Under the pieces are notes generated by a model that saw only the letters and a list, made by a program, of their open reading frames with translations, searched no databases and was not told the DNA's origin. Below, in pieces: positions 27,791 to 37,600 of a DNA stretch of 64,000 nucleotides (position 1 is its first letter; each line of letters starts with the position of its first letter). The stretch is from ENR-C587 sp942493235 (GTDB lineage: Bacteria > Bacteroidota > Ignavibacteria > Kapaibacteriales > UBA2268), in NCBI GenBank assembly GCA_942493235.1, contig OW818676.1:1674001-1738000 (forward strand). The letters are read 5' to 3'. Made by a program: the position numbers and the translations under genes.

Positions 27791-28555
27791 ATGAAAGTAT
27801 TTATTACCGGTGCTTCCGATGGTTTGGGAAAAGCTATTGCGTATCAATACGCAGTTACAGGGGCTGATTTATTTATATGTGCAAGAAGTACAAATAAGCT
27901 TTCGCTTATTGCAAACGAATTATCAAGTGATTATAAAGTCAAGTGCAGATTTGCTCATTGCGACGTAACAAAAATTGATGATATTCGCCAAGCTGTTGAT
28001 AATTGTATTGAGTCTATCGGAATACCGGATATTATAATATTAAATTCGGGAATTTCTAAAAATGACGATTTCAGAGATTTTGATACTCAAATTATTAAAG
28101 ATATATTTGAAGTAAATGTATTCGGTATTATGAACTGTCTCGAAGTATTTATCCCAATATTGCTTAAATCCGGTACTTCGATTATTGCCGGTGTAACTTC
28201 ACTTGCCGAAGCACGCGGTATTCCGGGTAATGCCGGATATACTTCCAGTAAAATTGCAGCGTCGCACCTATTAGAAGCGGCAAGAATGCAATTAAAAAAT
28301 ACAAATATTAAAATTGCTACTATTAAACCCGGTTTTATTAAAACAAATATGACAAGCAAAAATAGTTTCCCTATGCCATTTGTACTAGAAGCCGATAAAG
28401 CTGCTAAAATTATTATCAAAAAACTTAATAAAGGCAAAACACATATATCTTTCCCTACTCCAATTGCGTTATTTTCTTGGTTTGGAAAAATGATTCCGGC
28501 ACGTATTTATGAGTCAATAATGAGTAAATTCAAGAAAAATATCTTAGAAGCATAG
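27791..28555 (+). CDS. Short-chain dehydrogenase/reductase
   Basis: 254 residues, classical SDR: NAD(P) loop TGASDGLGKA (6-15), NSG of the NxAG position (85-87), catalytic Ser137, Tyr150 and Lys154 (YTSSK), and PG motif in IKPGFIKT. The C-terminal tail (FPTPIALFSWFGKMIPARIY) resembles membrane-associated SDRs of the DltE/YdfG-like group. Reaction unspecified. The next gene starts 1 nt after its stop, so the two are co-transcribed. Confidence 0.92.
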   Translation: MKVFITGASDGLGKAIAYQYAVTGADLFICARSTNKLSLIANELSSDYKVKCRFAHCDVTKIDDIRQAVDNCIESIGIPDIIILNSGISKNDDFRDFDTQIIKDIFEVNVFGIMNCLEVFIPILLKSGTSIIAGVTSLAEARGIPGNAGYTSSKIAASHLLEAARMQLKNTNIKIATIKPGFIKTNMTSKNSFPMPFVLEADKAAKIIIKKLNKGKTHISFPTPIALFSWFGKMIPARIYESIMSKFKKNILEA

Positions 28556-28556
28556 T

Positions 28557-28934
28557 ATGAATAGCGGAGCATATCAGTTGTATATTCGCATTGATAGAGA
28601 TATTGAACTGCAAATCGGTAAATTAGGATTTTTCAAATTTCCAGAGGGAGAGTATATCTATACCGGCTCTGCTATGAGAAATTTATCACAAAGAATTGCA
28701 CGCCATCAACGAAAAGAGAAAAAAATCAAGTGGCATATAGACTATCTGCTAAATAATGAGAATGTATCAATAACTGAAATCAAGATTTACGAATCCGAAA
28801 CTAAAGATGAGTGCAAAATTAATCAAGACACAATTGAAAAGTATAAAGCTCAAATTCCTGTAAAAAAATTCGGATCATCGGACTGCATAAAATGTATTTC
28901 ACATTTGCTAAGAATTATTAAACCCATAAACTAA
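28557..28934 (+). CDS. DUF123 (GIY-YIG-like) family protein
   Basis: 125 residues matching the DUF123 family: SGAYQLYIRIDRDIELQIG, EGEYIYTGSA, RHQRKEKKIKWHIDYLL, and the C-terminal GSSDCIKCISHLL. The family is often fused to or near endonuclease III in archaea and is thought to have a GIY-YIG-like fold, but catalytic activity is unproven. Directly downstream of the SDR gene. Confidence 0.85.
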   Translation: MNSGAYQLYIRIDRDIELQIGKLGFFKFPEGEYIYTGSAMRNLSQRIARHQRKEKKIKWHIDYLLNNENVSITEIKIYESETKDECKINQDTIEKYKAQIPVKKFGSSDCIKCISHLLRIIKPIN

Positions 28935-29049
28935 TCAATTTCAACGTAAGTTCCGGAATATAACAGAGTAATTTAATTTCCTATATTAATTAGTATAAAT
29001 TAAATTTCGGCGTTACTGTGCCTAAAGAGGCTAACTGATATAAAATAAA

Positions 29050-29280
29050 AGTTCTTAGCTGTTATGTGTTGGTAAGTAAATAAAGAAATCTTTCTTCCAA
29101 CATCGTTTGGATGTTGAAAATTGGTAATAAACATTGTTTAGTCCCTACACTCTTTTTTCTCTTTTTTGTTGTTAATAGAAGAGATTGGCGTTGGAGCATC
29201 TCATTATGTTACCGATATTTAACTCCTTATGGAGTTAATATTTAAAATCGAAGATGGTTATCCAATAAGATATCAAATAT
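29050..29280. repeat. MITE-like repeat R2
   Basis: Same block order as R1, starting AGTTCTTAGCTGTTATGTGT. Contains two hairpins: CAACATC (29098-29104) / GATGTTG (29110-29116), and TTAACTCC (29219-29226) / GGAGTTAA (29231-29238, loop TTAT). No coding frame; fills most of 28935-29359. Confidence 0.7.
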
Positions 29281-29360
29281 GGACTTGCTACAATTAAAGA
29301 GGCTGGTTGATAAAAAAAACCTATATCAAGTATATATAGCTTAGTATTATTCAATATACA

Positions 29361-29386
29361 AACAGCGACTCAAATGAGTCGCTGTT
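29361..29386 (-). terminator. Hairpin after the M16 peptidase genes
   Basis: AACAGCGACTC (29361-29371), loop AAAT, GAGTCGCTGTT (29376-29386), 26 bp beyond the peptidase stop on the minus strand. Confidence 0.7.
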
Positions 29387-29411
29387 TGTATAAATATATA
29401 AAATTCAAAGC

Positions 29412-31493
29412 TTATTTGGCAGGAGCGAAAATTATATCTTCCATTACTTCATTAAATTTATAATCTGCTTTTTCGCTTATATTATAAATAGGAGTATCGG
29501 TTTTAATAGATGTAGGCATTTTCATTCCGTTAAACTCTTTAAAATCAGAATAGGTATATGTAACAGGCATAGCATCTGCACCCATCATTTCGACGCTTTC
29601 TTTTTTAATTATCAAGTAATTATCCGCATCAAAATAATATGTAGATTCAAGACCGCTTTTATAAACTACTTTAAGTAAAATATTATTTTGTTGTTTACCC
29701 AATACTTCACATTTATTACCATTTTCAAGTAATTTTGAATCAGCGAATAATACTGCATCTTTTAAGATTTTGTCTTTATCATCGCCTTCGGCTTGAGCTA
29801 TTGAACCTTGAGCTTTCATCCATACATTTACTCCGTCAGCCCATACTTCAGTTGAAAGGACATTTTGGACATTTAAAGATGAATATTGTTTGTTGCCGAC
29901 TTTTGTTTTTTCAACGATGGTACCGGGGAAATTCTGCCCCTGCATACCGAATTCTACAGTAGATGACTTAGTTAAAGTAGTAATTGAGTTGATTTTTTCT
30001 AAACCGCCGATAGCTTTTACGTATTTAGCTAATAATTGTTCGGCTGATAAATCAACTTTTTCCATTTTGGCATTTTCACCTGTCATCGGTTCATAATCCA
30101 TATTGAATTCATAAACTTTACCGAATTTCTCAAGCGAAGTTAGCACTTCAGGTTTACCTACTACTACTATATATGCACTCTGGGGGTTCATATATTTAGC
30201 TGCAGTCTGCTGAATTTGATTAGGAGTAAAAGACTGTAATTTTTTATGATAATTTTTAACATCTTTCATATCAATACCATAGAAATTCGCATTTTGAATC
30301 AAAGAACCAACGAACTCTGAGCTTGCAAATGACATCAAGTATTGCCCAACTTCATATTTTTTCAATCTGTTTAATTCTTCATCTCCCGGTGCTTCATAAG
30401 CAAGTAATCTTAATTGCTCCAAAATCACAGCTACCGAAGAATCGGTTACATTACTGCGGACATCGGCTCCGCAAGCAAATCTATTAATATATTTTGCTTG
30501 AGTTAAATATCCGAAAGGAGTATATGTATATGAATATTGCTCACGTAAAGTGCGGAAAAGTCTTCCGGCAAATCCGGCTCCGATTACCGAAGAGGATAAA
30601 TTCAATACATCATAATCAGGATGATTTCTTGCAACTGCAGGAGTAGCCACTACAACTGACGATTGAGTAGCTACCGGACGTTTAACAAAATAAACACCTA
30701 TCGGCATTGGTTCTGCTTTAGGTACACTTAGGTCTGCTATAGTGCCGGGTTTCCAGTCTGCAAAATATTTTTCTAAATCTGCTTTGATATCTTTAACGTC
30801 AACATCGCCAATAATACTCATAGAAGCATTATTTGGTAAAAAGTAATTTGAAAAATAAGATTTTAAATCATTAACTGAAATTTGGCTTAAAGAAGCTTCG
30901 CTGGCTTTTTTTGAATACGGATGGTCTTTGCCATACATTGCAATTCGTGAAATTACCGCAGCAACAGCAGATGAACGAGACTTTTCTTGTTTTATTCCGG
31001 CAACCATCTGGCTGACTAATTTTGGAAATTCTGCTTCGGGGAAGGTCGGTTTAGTTAAAATGTCTCTGGTGATTTCCAGAACTAAAGGTAAATGCTTTTT
31101 TAAGCATGAGCCGGAAACAATATTATAATCTCCGGCAGCTGAAACGCTAACATTAGCTCCGATACCGTCTAAAGCATTAGCTATATCAAAAGCAGAGCGT
31201 GAGCCGGCACCTTTTGATAAAATCTGTGCAGTTAGGTCGGCAATGCCTGTTTTGTTTCCTTCTACCGCACTGCCACCGTTAATCATTATTCTGAAAACTA
31301 TAGTGGGCTGCTGGTCATCTCTAATAACAAATACTTTAAGACCATTTTTTAAAGTAGCAGTTTCATATTTAGGGAAATTAACATCCTTAGCGGGAAGTGC
31401 ATCAGGTTTCTGAGTAAGGTCAACTTTATCTTTAGCTTGCATATTTATAACTGTAAATAGTGTAATTAATGACAAAATAAATAAATTCTTCAT
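29412..31493 (-). CDS. M16-family protein lacking HxxEH, with LolA-like C-terminal extension
   Basis: 693 residues with signal peptide. About 40-460 is an M16B (insulinase/processing-peptidase) fold. The metal motif is absent: the corresponding helix reads LTAQILSKGA. The substrate-binding R/Y-type segment is present (FRTLREQYSYTYTPFG). From about 470 an extra domain (AEQLLAKYVKAIGG to DFKEFNGMKMPTSI) looks like the LolA/LppX beta-barrel-half fold seen in M16 proteins of Bacteroidota-related bacteria. Likely the inactive partner of the next gene upstream, forming a periplasmic heterodimeric peptidase, as known for paired M16B proteins. Confidence 0.85.
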   Translation of the reverse strand: MKNLFILSLITLFTVINMQAKDKVDLTQKPDALPAKDVNFPKYETATLKNGLKVFVIRDDQQPTIVFRIMINGGSAVEGNKTGIADLTAQILSKGAGSRSAFDIANALDGIGANVSVSAAGDYNIVSGSCLKKHLPLVLEITRDILTKPTFPEAEFPKLVSQMVAGIKQEKSRSSAVAAVISRIAMYGKDHPYSKKASEASLSQISVNDLKSYFSNYFLPNNASMSIIGDVDVKDIKADLEKYFADWKPGTIADLSVPKAEPMPIGVYFVKRPVATQSSVVVATPAVARNHPDYDVLNLSSSVIGAGFAGRLFRTLREQYSYTYTPFGYLTQAKYINRFACGADVRSNVTDSSVAVILEQLRLLAYEAPGDEELNRLKKYEVGQYLMSFASSEFVGSLIQNANFYGIDMKDVKNYHKKLQSFTPNQIQQTAAKYMNPQSAYIVVVGKPEVLTSLEKFGKVYEFNMDYEPMTGENAKMEKVDLSAEQLLAKYVKAIGGLEKINSITTLTKSSTVEFGMQGQNFPGTIVEKTKVGNKQYSSLNVQNVLSTEVWADGVNVWMKAQGSIAQAEGDDKDKILKDAVLFADSKLLENGNKCEVLGKQQNNILLKVVYKSGLESTYYFDADNYLIIKKESVEMMGADAMPVTYTYSDFKEFNGMKMPTSIKTDTPIYNISEKADYKFNEVMEDIIFAPAK

Positions 31494-31611
31494 TTTTATA
31501 AATCCTCAATTTTTTAATATTTTCAATAATATTTATTATAATATTTATTATAATATTTTTACTATAAATTCGAATAAGATTTTCGCATAATTATTTAATG
31601 TCAAAAATCAA

Positions 31612-32964
31612 TTAGCTGTTTTTGGGTTGATAAATTAAAATAACTTTTTTATCAGTTGCTAAATATTTTTTAGCAGCTTTGATAATATCATCTTTTGTTA
31701 CTTTTAAGAATTTATCAAGTTCATTATTAATTAGCGATGGGTCGCCGAAGAAAGTATAGTAACGTGCTAAATCTTGAGCTTTACCCATTAAATCCTTCTT
31801 TTCGAATACGAAGCTTGCTTCACGGATATTTTTTGCTTTTTGAAGTTCTTCGTCTGTAACCCCATTAGTCAATACTTTATTTATTTCGTCCATAATTGCT
31901 TTTTCTGCTTGCTCGGGAGTTTTATCTTGAGCAATGAAAGCTTCAACTAAAAATGCACCTGCACCGCGTAAAACGAAAGGTGAAAATGATGTTTCTACAG
32001 CTAATTGGTCTTTATCAACTAATCTTTGGTAAAATCTTGAGCTCTCGCCGGAAGCCAGAATATCAGTTAATAGCATAGAAGCATAATAATCAGCGTCACT
32101 TAACTTTGGACCTTGGAATCCGATAAACATGGCAGTCATAGGAGCTTTGTCATCAATTACAGTTTCGCGATATTCTTTAGTTAGTGGTTGCAATTTATAG
32201 TCGTGCCTTACAGGAGTAGCAGCTTTAGGAAGTGAACCAAAATAATCACGAACATATTTCTTAATTTCTTTAATGTCGATATCACCGGCTACTACCAAAG
32301 TAGCATTATTTGGTTGGTAGAATTTATCATAAAATGCTTTAAAATCAGAAATTTTAGCATTTTTAATATGCTCTTCACTTCCGATTACCGACCAAGCATA
32401 GCCTGAACCGGGAAACATAGTAGAACAAATTTTCCCTATTAAAGTGCCGAAAGGTTGATTAGTAGTACGCATTTTTAACTCTTCGGTAACAACGCCTCTC
32501 TGAGTCTCAACGCCGATTTCGTCAACATGCAAAGACCTCATTCGTTGAGATTCTATCCATAAAGCTAATTTCACTTCATTAGAGGGAAGCGAGAAATGAA
32601 ATACAGTCTGGTCAAAAGAAGTATAAGCATTTAATTCTCCACCGGCTTCTTGAACTAATTTATCAACCGAAGCTCTTGGGATATTATCAGTTGCTTCAAA
32701 CATCAAATGCTCGAAAAAGTGTGCGTAACCAGTTTTATCGGTATCTTCGTCCTTAGAGCCTACATTGTAAAATACAACGGTAGCAACGATAGGAGCAGAT
32801 TTATCTACATGATAAATAACTGTCAGCCCATTGTCTAACTTTTCCATTTCGTATTTGATTGGTTTGAATGAACCGGCGGCAGAAAGCTCGGTTCCTGTGA
32901 TAAATATACCGGATAGCACTATGGCAACTCCCAATAATTTGTTTAAAATGCTTTTTTTATACAT
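31612..32964 (-). CDS. M16 zinc metallopeptidase, active subunit
   Basis: 450 residues, signal peptide. HxxEH zinc motif HFFEH at 82-86 with a downstream Glu region (VVTEELKMR) supplying the third ligand. Ends at the normal M16B length without extra domains. Transcribed first, 118 bp before the inactive partner; likely one operon and one heterodimer acting in the periplasm. Confidence 0.92.
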   Translation of the reverse strand: MYKKSILNKLLGVAIVLSGIFITGTELSAAGSFKPIKYEMEKLDNGLTVIYHVDKSAPIVATVVFYNVGSKDEDTDKTGYAHFFEHLMFEATDNIPRASVDKLVQEAGGELNAYTSFDQTVFHFSLPSNEVKLALWIESQRMRSLHVDEIGVETQRGVVTEELKMRTTNQPFGTLIGKICSTMFPGSGYAWSVIGSEEHIKNAKISDFKAFYDKFYQPNNATLVVAGDIDIKEIKKYVRDYFGSLPKAATPVRHDYKLQPLTKEYRETVIDDKAPMTAMFIGFQGPKLSDADYYASMLLTDILASGESSRFYQRLVDKDQLAVETSFSPFVLRGAGAFLVEAFIAQDKTPEQAEKAIMDEINKVLTNGVTDEELQKAKNIREASFVFEKKDLMGKAQDLARYYTFFGDPSLINNELDKFLKVTKDDIIKAAKKYLATDKKVILIYQPKNS

Positions 32965-33354
32965 TAAAATACTCCAAAATATTCAATAATAAAACAAAGA
33001 TGATATTACGTTTCAAAATGCAAAATGTTGCAATTCACTCGTTCATTGTTTAATACCAATACTACTTGAGAATCAATAGATTATTGGTTTTCTACTGTTC
33101 TTTTCTTATAGGCAACACGGATAGAGTTATGAGTATTTATTTGGCAGAAAGGACAAGCTTTTCATTTAATAACATATGAGATAGAGTAATAGATATAGAA
33201 CTAATATGATTTTTTCGGGTTTAAAGCGTCTATAGCCATTCAAAGATTATTAAGCACCGCCTATATAGCGAATTCAAAATATAAAATACCAATTTCCGTT
33301 TATTTTGGTTAATAATAATATTTTTGTATTTTATTATCTGTGTTAGGACCTAAT
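32965..33354. other. Intergenic region between divergent genes
   Basis: About 390 bp between the M16 operon (-) and a lipoprotein gene (+), expected to hold both promoters. No coding frame, repeat family or clear operator found. Confidence 0.4.
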
Positions 33355-34128
33355 ATGAAATTACTAATTGTAATTCCTTTAATTATTTTGAGTGTTTATT
33401 GTTCGAAAAGTGCTGAATTTACTGATTTTCAGAAACAATATGATAAAATATTTCATCAAGAAATATATATTGATAAAGACCAAAAAAGCCTTCTAGTATA
33501 TGTTGAAGAAATACCTGAAATTGAAAAATTCTCCGGAATAATTAATCCTAATATTCAAAATATTGACTATTTATATACTCATTTTATGAATAAAGATGTT
33601 TCCCATATAGTTAATGAACCCGATAGCCTCAATAGACATAAAAAACTAATTTATTTGCTCAAAAATGATAGTCTATTTAATAGTTTAATGTACGAATATT
33701 TTTCTGTTATGCTAAACTCCAATAATTATAAAAAAGATACATTCAGCATAAGCTTCACTATGAATATCGCATCAAAATTTTTCTACCTTCATGGATTAGA
33801 CAAAAATAAAAATTATATGGCACATATTTGTATCGGAGTAAATGCAATTAAAATTACCGAACCCCAAAGATACCCTTTATTAGAAGCGTTCGTTTATTCG
33901 TATATTATGAATAATATTTACAATGAAGATTTACCACTAATGCAGATGATGACTGATAATATTAAAAAGATATATGCTTTTAATCTGGGTGAAAATGATA
34001 ACGAAAATATTTTAAGAGCTCAAGGGATATTATTCTATATGATGTATAGTAACGAAAATTTAAGAAAAGCAATTATTGATGAATATTCTAAACAAAAAGA
34101 CTTGTTACCGTTTGTTATTAAATTGTAA
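33355..34128 (+). CDS. Lipoprotein of unknown function
   Basis: 257 residues from ATG 33355, giving a signal with lipobox SVYC (Cys near 17). Mature part is helical and charged with no recognised domain. Monocistronic; its neighbours (peptidases, Nuo subunits) do not hint at function. Confidence 0.6.
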   Translation: MKLLIVIPLIILSVYCSKSAEFTDFQKQYDKIFHQEIYIDKDQKSLLVYVEEIPEIEKFSGIINPNIQNIDYLYTHFMNKDVSHIVNEPDSLNRHKKLIYLLKNDSLFNSLMYEYFSVMLNSNNYKKDTFSISFTMNIASKFFYLHGLDKNKNYMAHICIGVNAIKITEPQRYPLLEAFVYSYIMNNIYNEDLPLMQMMTDNIKKIYAFNLGENDNENILRAQGILFYMMYSNENLRKAIIDEYSKQKDLLPFVIKL

Positions 34129-34278
34129 TATTAGATTGATTATTTAAATAGCCAATTCTTAGTACTATATTTATCATTTACTATCTCAAATCGTTCAAAA
34201 GATGGCTTGATTGTACTTTTGGCTAAAGCACTTGGTTTGCGTCTAACAATAAGTTTGATTACTATTTGAATAAAAAAA

Positions 34279-34301
34279 AGCCTCACTCAATGAGCAAGGC
34301 T
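34279..34301 (-). terminator. Terminator of nuoJK
   Basis: Minus strand AGCCTTGC...GAGTGAGGCT hairpin with a small bulge, followed by eight T. Confidence 0.8.
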
Positions 34302-34335
34302 AAAAAAAATTTTTCAAAAAATTGTCGTTTCACAA

Positions 34336-34644
34336 TTACCATTTTAAGATATTTATGTTATCAACATAGACAGTCTGTTTATTACGGAACAACGCTAATA
34401 TTATGGCAAGACCGATTGCAGCCTCGGCAGCGGCAACCGCCATTACGAAAAATACAAATATCTGACCGGCTGTATCTCCCATAAAAGATGAAAATGCTAC
34501 TAAAGTAAGATTAACACTATTGAGCATTAATTCTATTGACATAAATATTATAATTGCATTGCGGCGGGCAATTACCCCTATACTTCCGATAGTAAATAAT
34601 ATTGCCGATAAAATCAAATAATATTCTAAAGCTATATTTTGCAT
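34336..34644 (-). CDS. nuoK: NADH-quinone oxidoreductase subunit K
   Basis: 102 residues, three membrane helices, with the conserved membrane Glu residues in SIELMLNSVNL and VAAAEAAIGLA that belong to the proton path of complex I. Directly downstream of nuoJ. Other nuo genes are not in the window. Confidence 0.93.
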   Translation of the reverse strand: MQNIALEYYLILSAILFTIGSIGVIARRNAIIIFMSIELMLNSVNLTLVAFSSFMGDTAGQIFVFFVMAVAAAEAAIGLAIILALFRNKQTVYVDNINILKW

Positions 34645-34694
34645 AATTTATTCCTATTTATTTTATTTCATTTTGAATGAGAATTCTAAATCAA

Positions 34695-35219
34695 TTATTC
34701 GACAATTTTTCTTTTTGCAAGTACAATCGCTCCGACTATGGCGGCAAACAGCAATAATCCAACTATTTCAAACGGATAAATATAATTTGTAAATATCTCG
34801 TTACCTATAGCTTGTGCGGTGCTTTGAGCTATAGATTTGTCGCTTATTGCAGGATTGAGAATATTGGAATTTGTAATAATTACCGCTAATTGAATTATAA
34901 AAGTAAGCCCGAATAGTCCGGCAAATAATTTACGTAAATTGAACTTTTCCTTGAACTTTTCTTCATCACCTAAATTAAGTAATAAAATTACAAATATTAC
35001 TAATACCATGATTGCACCGGCATAAACCAATATCTGCATTACCGCGATAAATTGTGCATTTAGAGTCAAATATAATCCCGAAAGCATAAAGAAATGAAAA
35101 ATCAAACTCATAGCAGAAACTACGGGGTGACGAGCCGTTATGGTTAAAATAGCACTTGAAATCGCTAATATACTTACTATTGCAAAGAATATAAATTCAA
35201 TACTCACTAATTTACTCAT
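34695..35219 (-). CDS. nuoJ: NADH-quinone oxidoreductase subunit J
   Basis: 174 residues, five membrane helices; NuoJ signature around QILVYAGAIMVLVIFVILLL with the adjacent acidic turn. 50 bp before nuoK. An isolated JK pair implies the remaining complex I genes lie elsewhere or that the nuo operon is split. Confidence 0.92.
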   Translation of the reverse strand: MSKLVSIEFIFFAIVSILAISSAILTITARHPVVSAMSLIFHFFMLSGLYLTLNAQFIAVMQILVYAGAIMVLVIFVILLLNLGDEEKFKEKFNLRKLFAGLFGLTFIIQLAVIITNSNILNPAISDKSIAQSTAQAIGNEIFTNYIYPFEIVGLLLFAAIVGAIVLAKRKIVE

Positions 35220-35334
35220 TCGATTTGTGAATAATACATTTCAATTATCAATTTCACGAACTAAGATTAAAAATATTTGATATGATTAAAAATATTTTTA
35301 GCTTTAAAATAGTTTTATAAAGCCCAATAATAGG

Positions 35335-35838
35335 TTATCTCATCAATACAATTTTGATATTATCAATTAAAAGTAAACTATCTTTTGGAGACGACGAATA
35401 AAATTCGATAGATAAATTATCTCCAACGGCTATATCCAGCAAAGTGGAGTAATCATAAGCTTGATATTGCTTGTTAGTTATCGGAATTACAATCTGTTGA
35501 GGACGAGTTATATTTCTGAAAATACATTCTACATTATCTGCATAATTAATTGCGTTAAATTTCAATTTTGCTTTGCCATTATTATGGGCTATAAATTCAA
35601 AATTAGCGGCGGGAGTATTGCCGGATTTTTTTATGAGTAATGAGTGAGAGCCGGCATTTTCAAATTTTGTTTCTACTAAAGAAATAAATTCCGTGTAGTT
35701 CCAGCCAATAATACTATTGCTGTTTTCAAAGCTATTTTCGTATAGCGTTATATCTTCGTCGCAGAAGCAATTGCTGTCCTTGCATGAAGTCATAATAATT
35801 AACACCAGCATAGATACTAAAATTAAGTAGTAATTCAT
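35335..35838 (-). CDS. Small lipoprotein with jelly-roll-like body
   Basis: 167 residues, lipobox MTSC (Cys19), followed by a Cys-containing linker (CKDSNCFC). The body (YENSFENSNSIIGWNY to SLLLIDNIKIVL) has the strand order of a CBM-like beta-sandwich, so it may bind carbohydrate at the outer membrane; this is inference from strand pattern only. Confidence 0.6.
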   Translation of the reverse strand: MNYYLILVSMLVLIIMTSCKDSNCFCDEDITLYENSFENSNSIIGWNYTEFISLVETKFENAGSHSLLIKKSGNTPAANFEFIAHNNGKAKLKFNAINYADNVECIFRNITRPQQIVIPITNKQYQAYDYSTLLDIAVGDNLSIEFYSSSPKDSLLLIDNIKIVLMR

Positions 35839-35944
35839 ATTAACTCAAAATAAATAAAAATAATTCAAAAAATAAAAGACTAATTTACGATATTTTTCGT
35901 TAAAATCAATGTATATAATTTCTAACATTTTTAAGGATAGAATT

Positions 35945-36457
35945 ATGATAAAAGAAAAAGTTCAAGAAGCGATTAACAGTCAGATAGCGAAAGAAATGTA
36001 TTCCTCTAATTTATATTTGGCAATGTCTGCATATTTCAAATCTGTAAATTTAAATGGATTTGCTAATTGGATGAGAGTCCAAGCCCAAGAAGAAACATTC
36101 CATGCTATGAGATTCTTTGATTATCTAATAGATAGGGGTGGGGAGCTTAAATTAGCTCGGATAGATGCTCCGCCTATGAAATGGAAAAATACTTTAGAAG
36201 CATTTACCGGAGCTCTTGCCCACGAACAGATGATTACCGAATCGATCAATGAAATTGCCGATATTGCTACTCAAGAAAAAGATTTTGCTACTATCTCATT
36301 TTTGCAATGGTTTATCAATGAACAGGTTGAAGAAGAAGCTACTGCCGGCGAAATCGTTGACAGATTAAAAATGGCTCAGGATTCAGCAGGTGCATTGTTT
36401 ATGCTCGATACCGAATTAAAGGCAAGAGTATTTGTAGCCCCGATTATTACTAAATAA
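35945..36457 (+). CDS. ftnA: Ferritin
   Basis: 170 residues from ATG 35945 (RBS AAGGAT). Ferritin-like four-helix bundle: QIAKEMYSSNLYLAMSAYF, ferroxidase residues in AQEETFHAMRFFDYLIDRGG, then ALAHEQMITESINEI and QWFINEQVEEE. Stores iron as a 24-mer in the cytoplasm. Followed by a terminator, then another ferritin-like gene. Confidence 0.93.
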   Translation: MIKEKVQEAINSQIAKEMYSSNLYLAMSAYFKSVNLNGFANWMRVQAQEETFHAMRFFDYLIDRGGELKLARIDAPPMKWKNTLEAFTGALAHEQMITESINEIADIATQEKDFATISFLQWFINEQVEEEATAGEIVDRLKMAQDSAGALFMLDTELKARVFVAPIITK

Positions 36458-36469
36458 ATCTAAATTTCT

Positions 36470-36504
36470 AAACATAAGCTTCGGACTATCCGCAGCTTAT
36501 GTTT
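36470..36504 (+). terminator. Terminator after ferritin
   Basis: AAACATAAGCT (36470-36480) / AGCTTATGTTT (36494-36504) followed by ATTTGT. Confidence 0.75.
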
Positions 36505-36539
36505 ATTTGTACAAACAGTTGAATATAATGGAGTAATCT

Positions 36540-36986
36540 ATGACTAAATTTGAACAAATCATCGAATTTGCAATTGAACGCGAACGTGAAGCCGTTAGTT
36601 TTTACGAAGATTTAGCCAAAATTGTTATCAATCCGGCTGCTATAGAAATGCTTTCGGAGTTTAGAGCTATGGAGTGCGAACATTTAAATATTTTGCAAAG
36701 TATAAAACCTGACGCTTTGTTAAAATTCGATATTGATGAAATAGATAAATTGAATTTATCTGACTATTTTGTAGAAGTGGTTCCGAATCAAGAATTGACT
36801 TATCAGCAGTTAATTACGCTTGCAATACAAAAAGAATCCGCCTCTTACAGTCTTTATATGGCTCTATCTAACACTACGGCGGATATGGAAGCAAAATTAT
36901 TTTTTATCGGGCTGGCTGACCAAGAAATCAAGCATAAGCTTAAATTAGAAAGTATTTACGACGATGTAATATATAAAGAGAACTAA
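36540..36986 (+). CDS. Ferritin-like (rubrerythrin-family) diiron protein
   Basis: 148 residues. Helical with E-(x)n-E-x-x-H signatures of the rubrerythrin/COG1633 group: EREREAVSFYEDLA and EFRAMECEHL in the first half, QKESASYSLYMALS and GLADQEIKHKLKLE in the second. No C-terminal rubredoxin domain. Probably handles peroxide or iron in the cytoplasm; adjacent to ferritin. Confidence 0.85.
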   Translation: MTKFEQIIEFAIEREREAVSFYEDLAKIVINPAAIEMLSEFRAMECEHLNILQSIKPDALLKFDIDEIDKLNLSDYFVEVVPNQELTYQQLITLAIQKESASYSLYMALSNTTADMEAKLFFIGLADQEIKHKLKLESIYDDVIYKEN

Positions 36987-37092
36987 TGAAATTTTACTCT
37001 TTTTGAAAATAATTGAAAAAAGTAAAAAAATAATTTTGTTTTATTGAAAAAAAGTCTTAATTTTGAATCTCCTGATATGGCATCAGGGCAGC

Positions 37093-37165
37093 GGTCAGGT
37101 AGCTCAGTTGGTAGAGCAATGGACTGAAAATCCATGTGTCGGGGGTTCAAATCCCTCCCTGACCA
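37093..37165 (+). tRNA. tRNA-Phe (GAA)
   Basis: Acceptor GGTCAGG/CCTGACC, D arm AGCTCAGTTGGTAGAGC, anticodon stem ATGGA/TCCAT with loop CTGAAAA (anticodon GAA), T arm GGGGG TTCAAAT CCCTC. 73 nt with discriminator A; CCA is not encoded. Confidence 0.96.
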
Positions 37166-37170
37166 CTTAT

Positions 37171-37210
37171 AAAAAGCCTTTGTAAATTAAACACTTGCAA
37201 AGGCTTTTTT
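37171..37210 (+). terminator. Terminator of tRNA-Phe
   Basis: AAAAAGCCTTTG (37171-37182) / CAAAGGCTTTTT (37198-37209) with T-run. Confidence 0.9.
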
Positions 37211-37299
37211 AATTTATTGATAGAGCGGGGGGGAGCTAAAGTTAACATTAGTCAGATACAAACTTTGGATTAGGAATTCATCCGATGAATATCCGAAAA

Positions 37300-37393
37300 A
37301 ATAACTGATAGTGAAAGAGAATTAGTTCAGACTTTTCCCAATGAAGATTTGCTTGAAAGGACAAGCCAAGGGGAAAATCCGAATAAAATCTAA
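37300..37393 (+). pseudogene. Decayed copy of the toxin-antitoxin tails
   Basis: In one frame: SERELVQTFPNEDLLE, matching the end of the antitoxin (SESELGQTIPQEELLE), followed almost directly by NPNKI and a stop, the end of the toxin. The following 60 bp also match the DNA downstream of the intact toxin (from 38108). Thus a tandem duplicate with an internal deletion of nearly the whole toxin. Confidence 0.7.
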
Positions 37394-37600
37394 TTCAAGT
37401 TTTGCAATACTTTCTACTTCCTCAAAATCCCTTTATATAGATTTTTAGCTTTTAAGTACATTTTATACTCCTACAAAATTTAAAGACTACGATAAAAGTA
37501 CTCTAAAATCAAAATAGATGTTGATTATCATTATACAATAAATTCATTTTTATTTCTTCTTAAATTGTTAATTGGATTTAAATTAATAAAAGAATACAAG

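Noticed and set aside
37093..37165. Integration hotspot at tRNA-Phe
   Set aside because: No integrase and no repeated 3' tRNA fragment downstream, although accessory genes follow within 4 kb.
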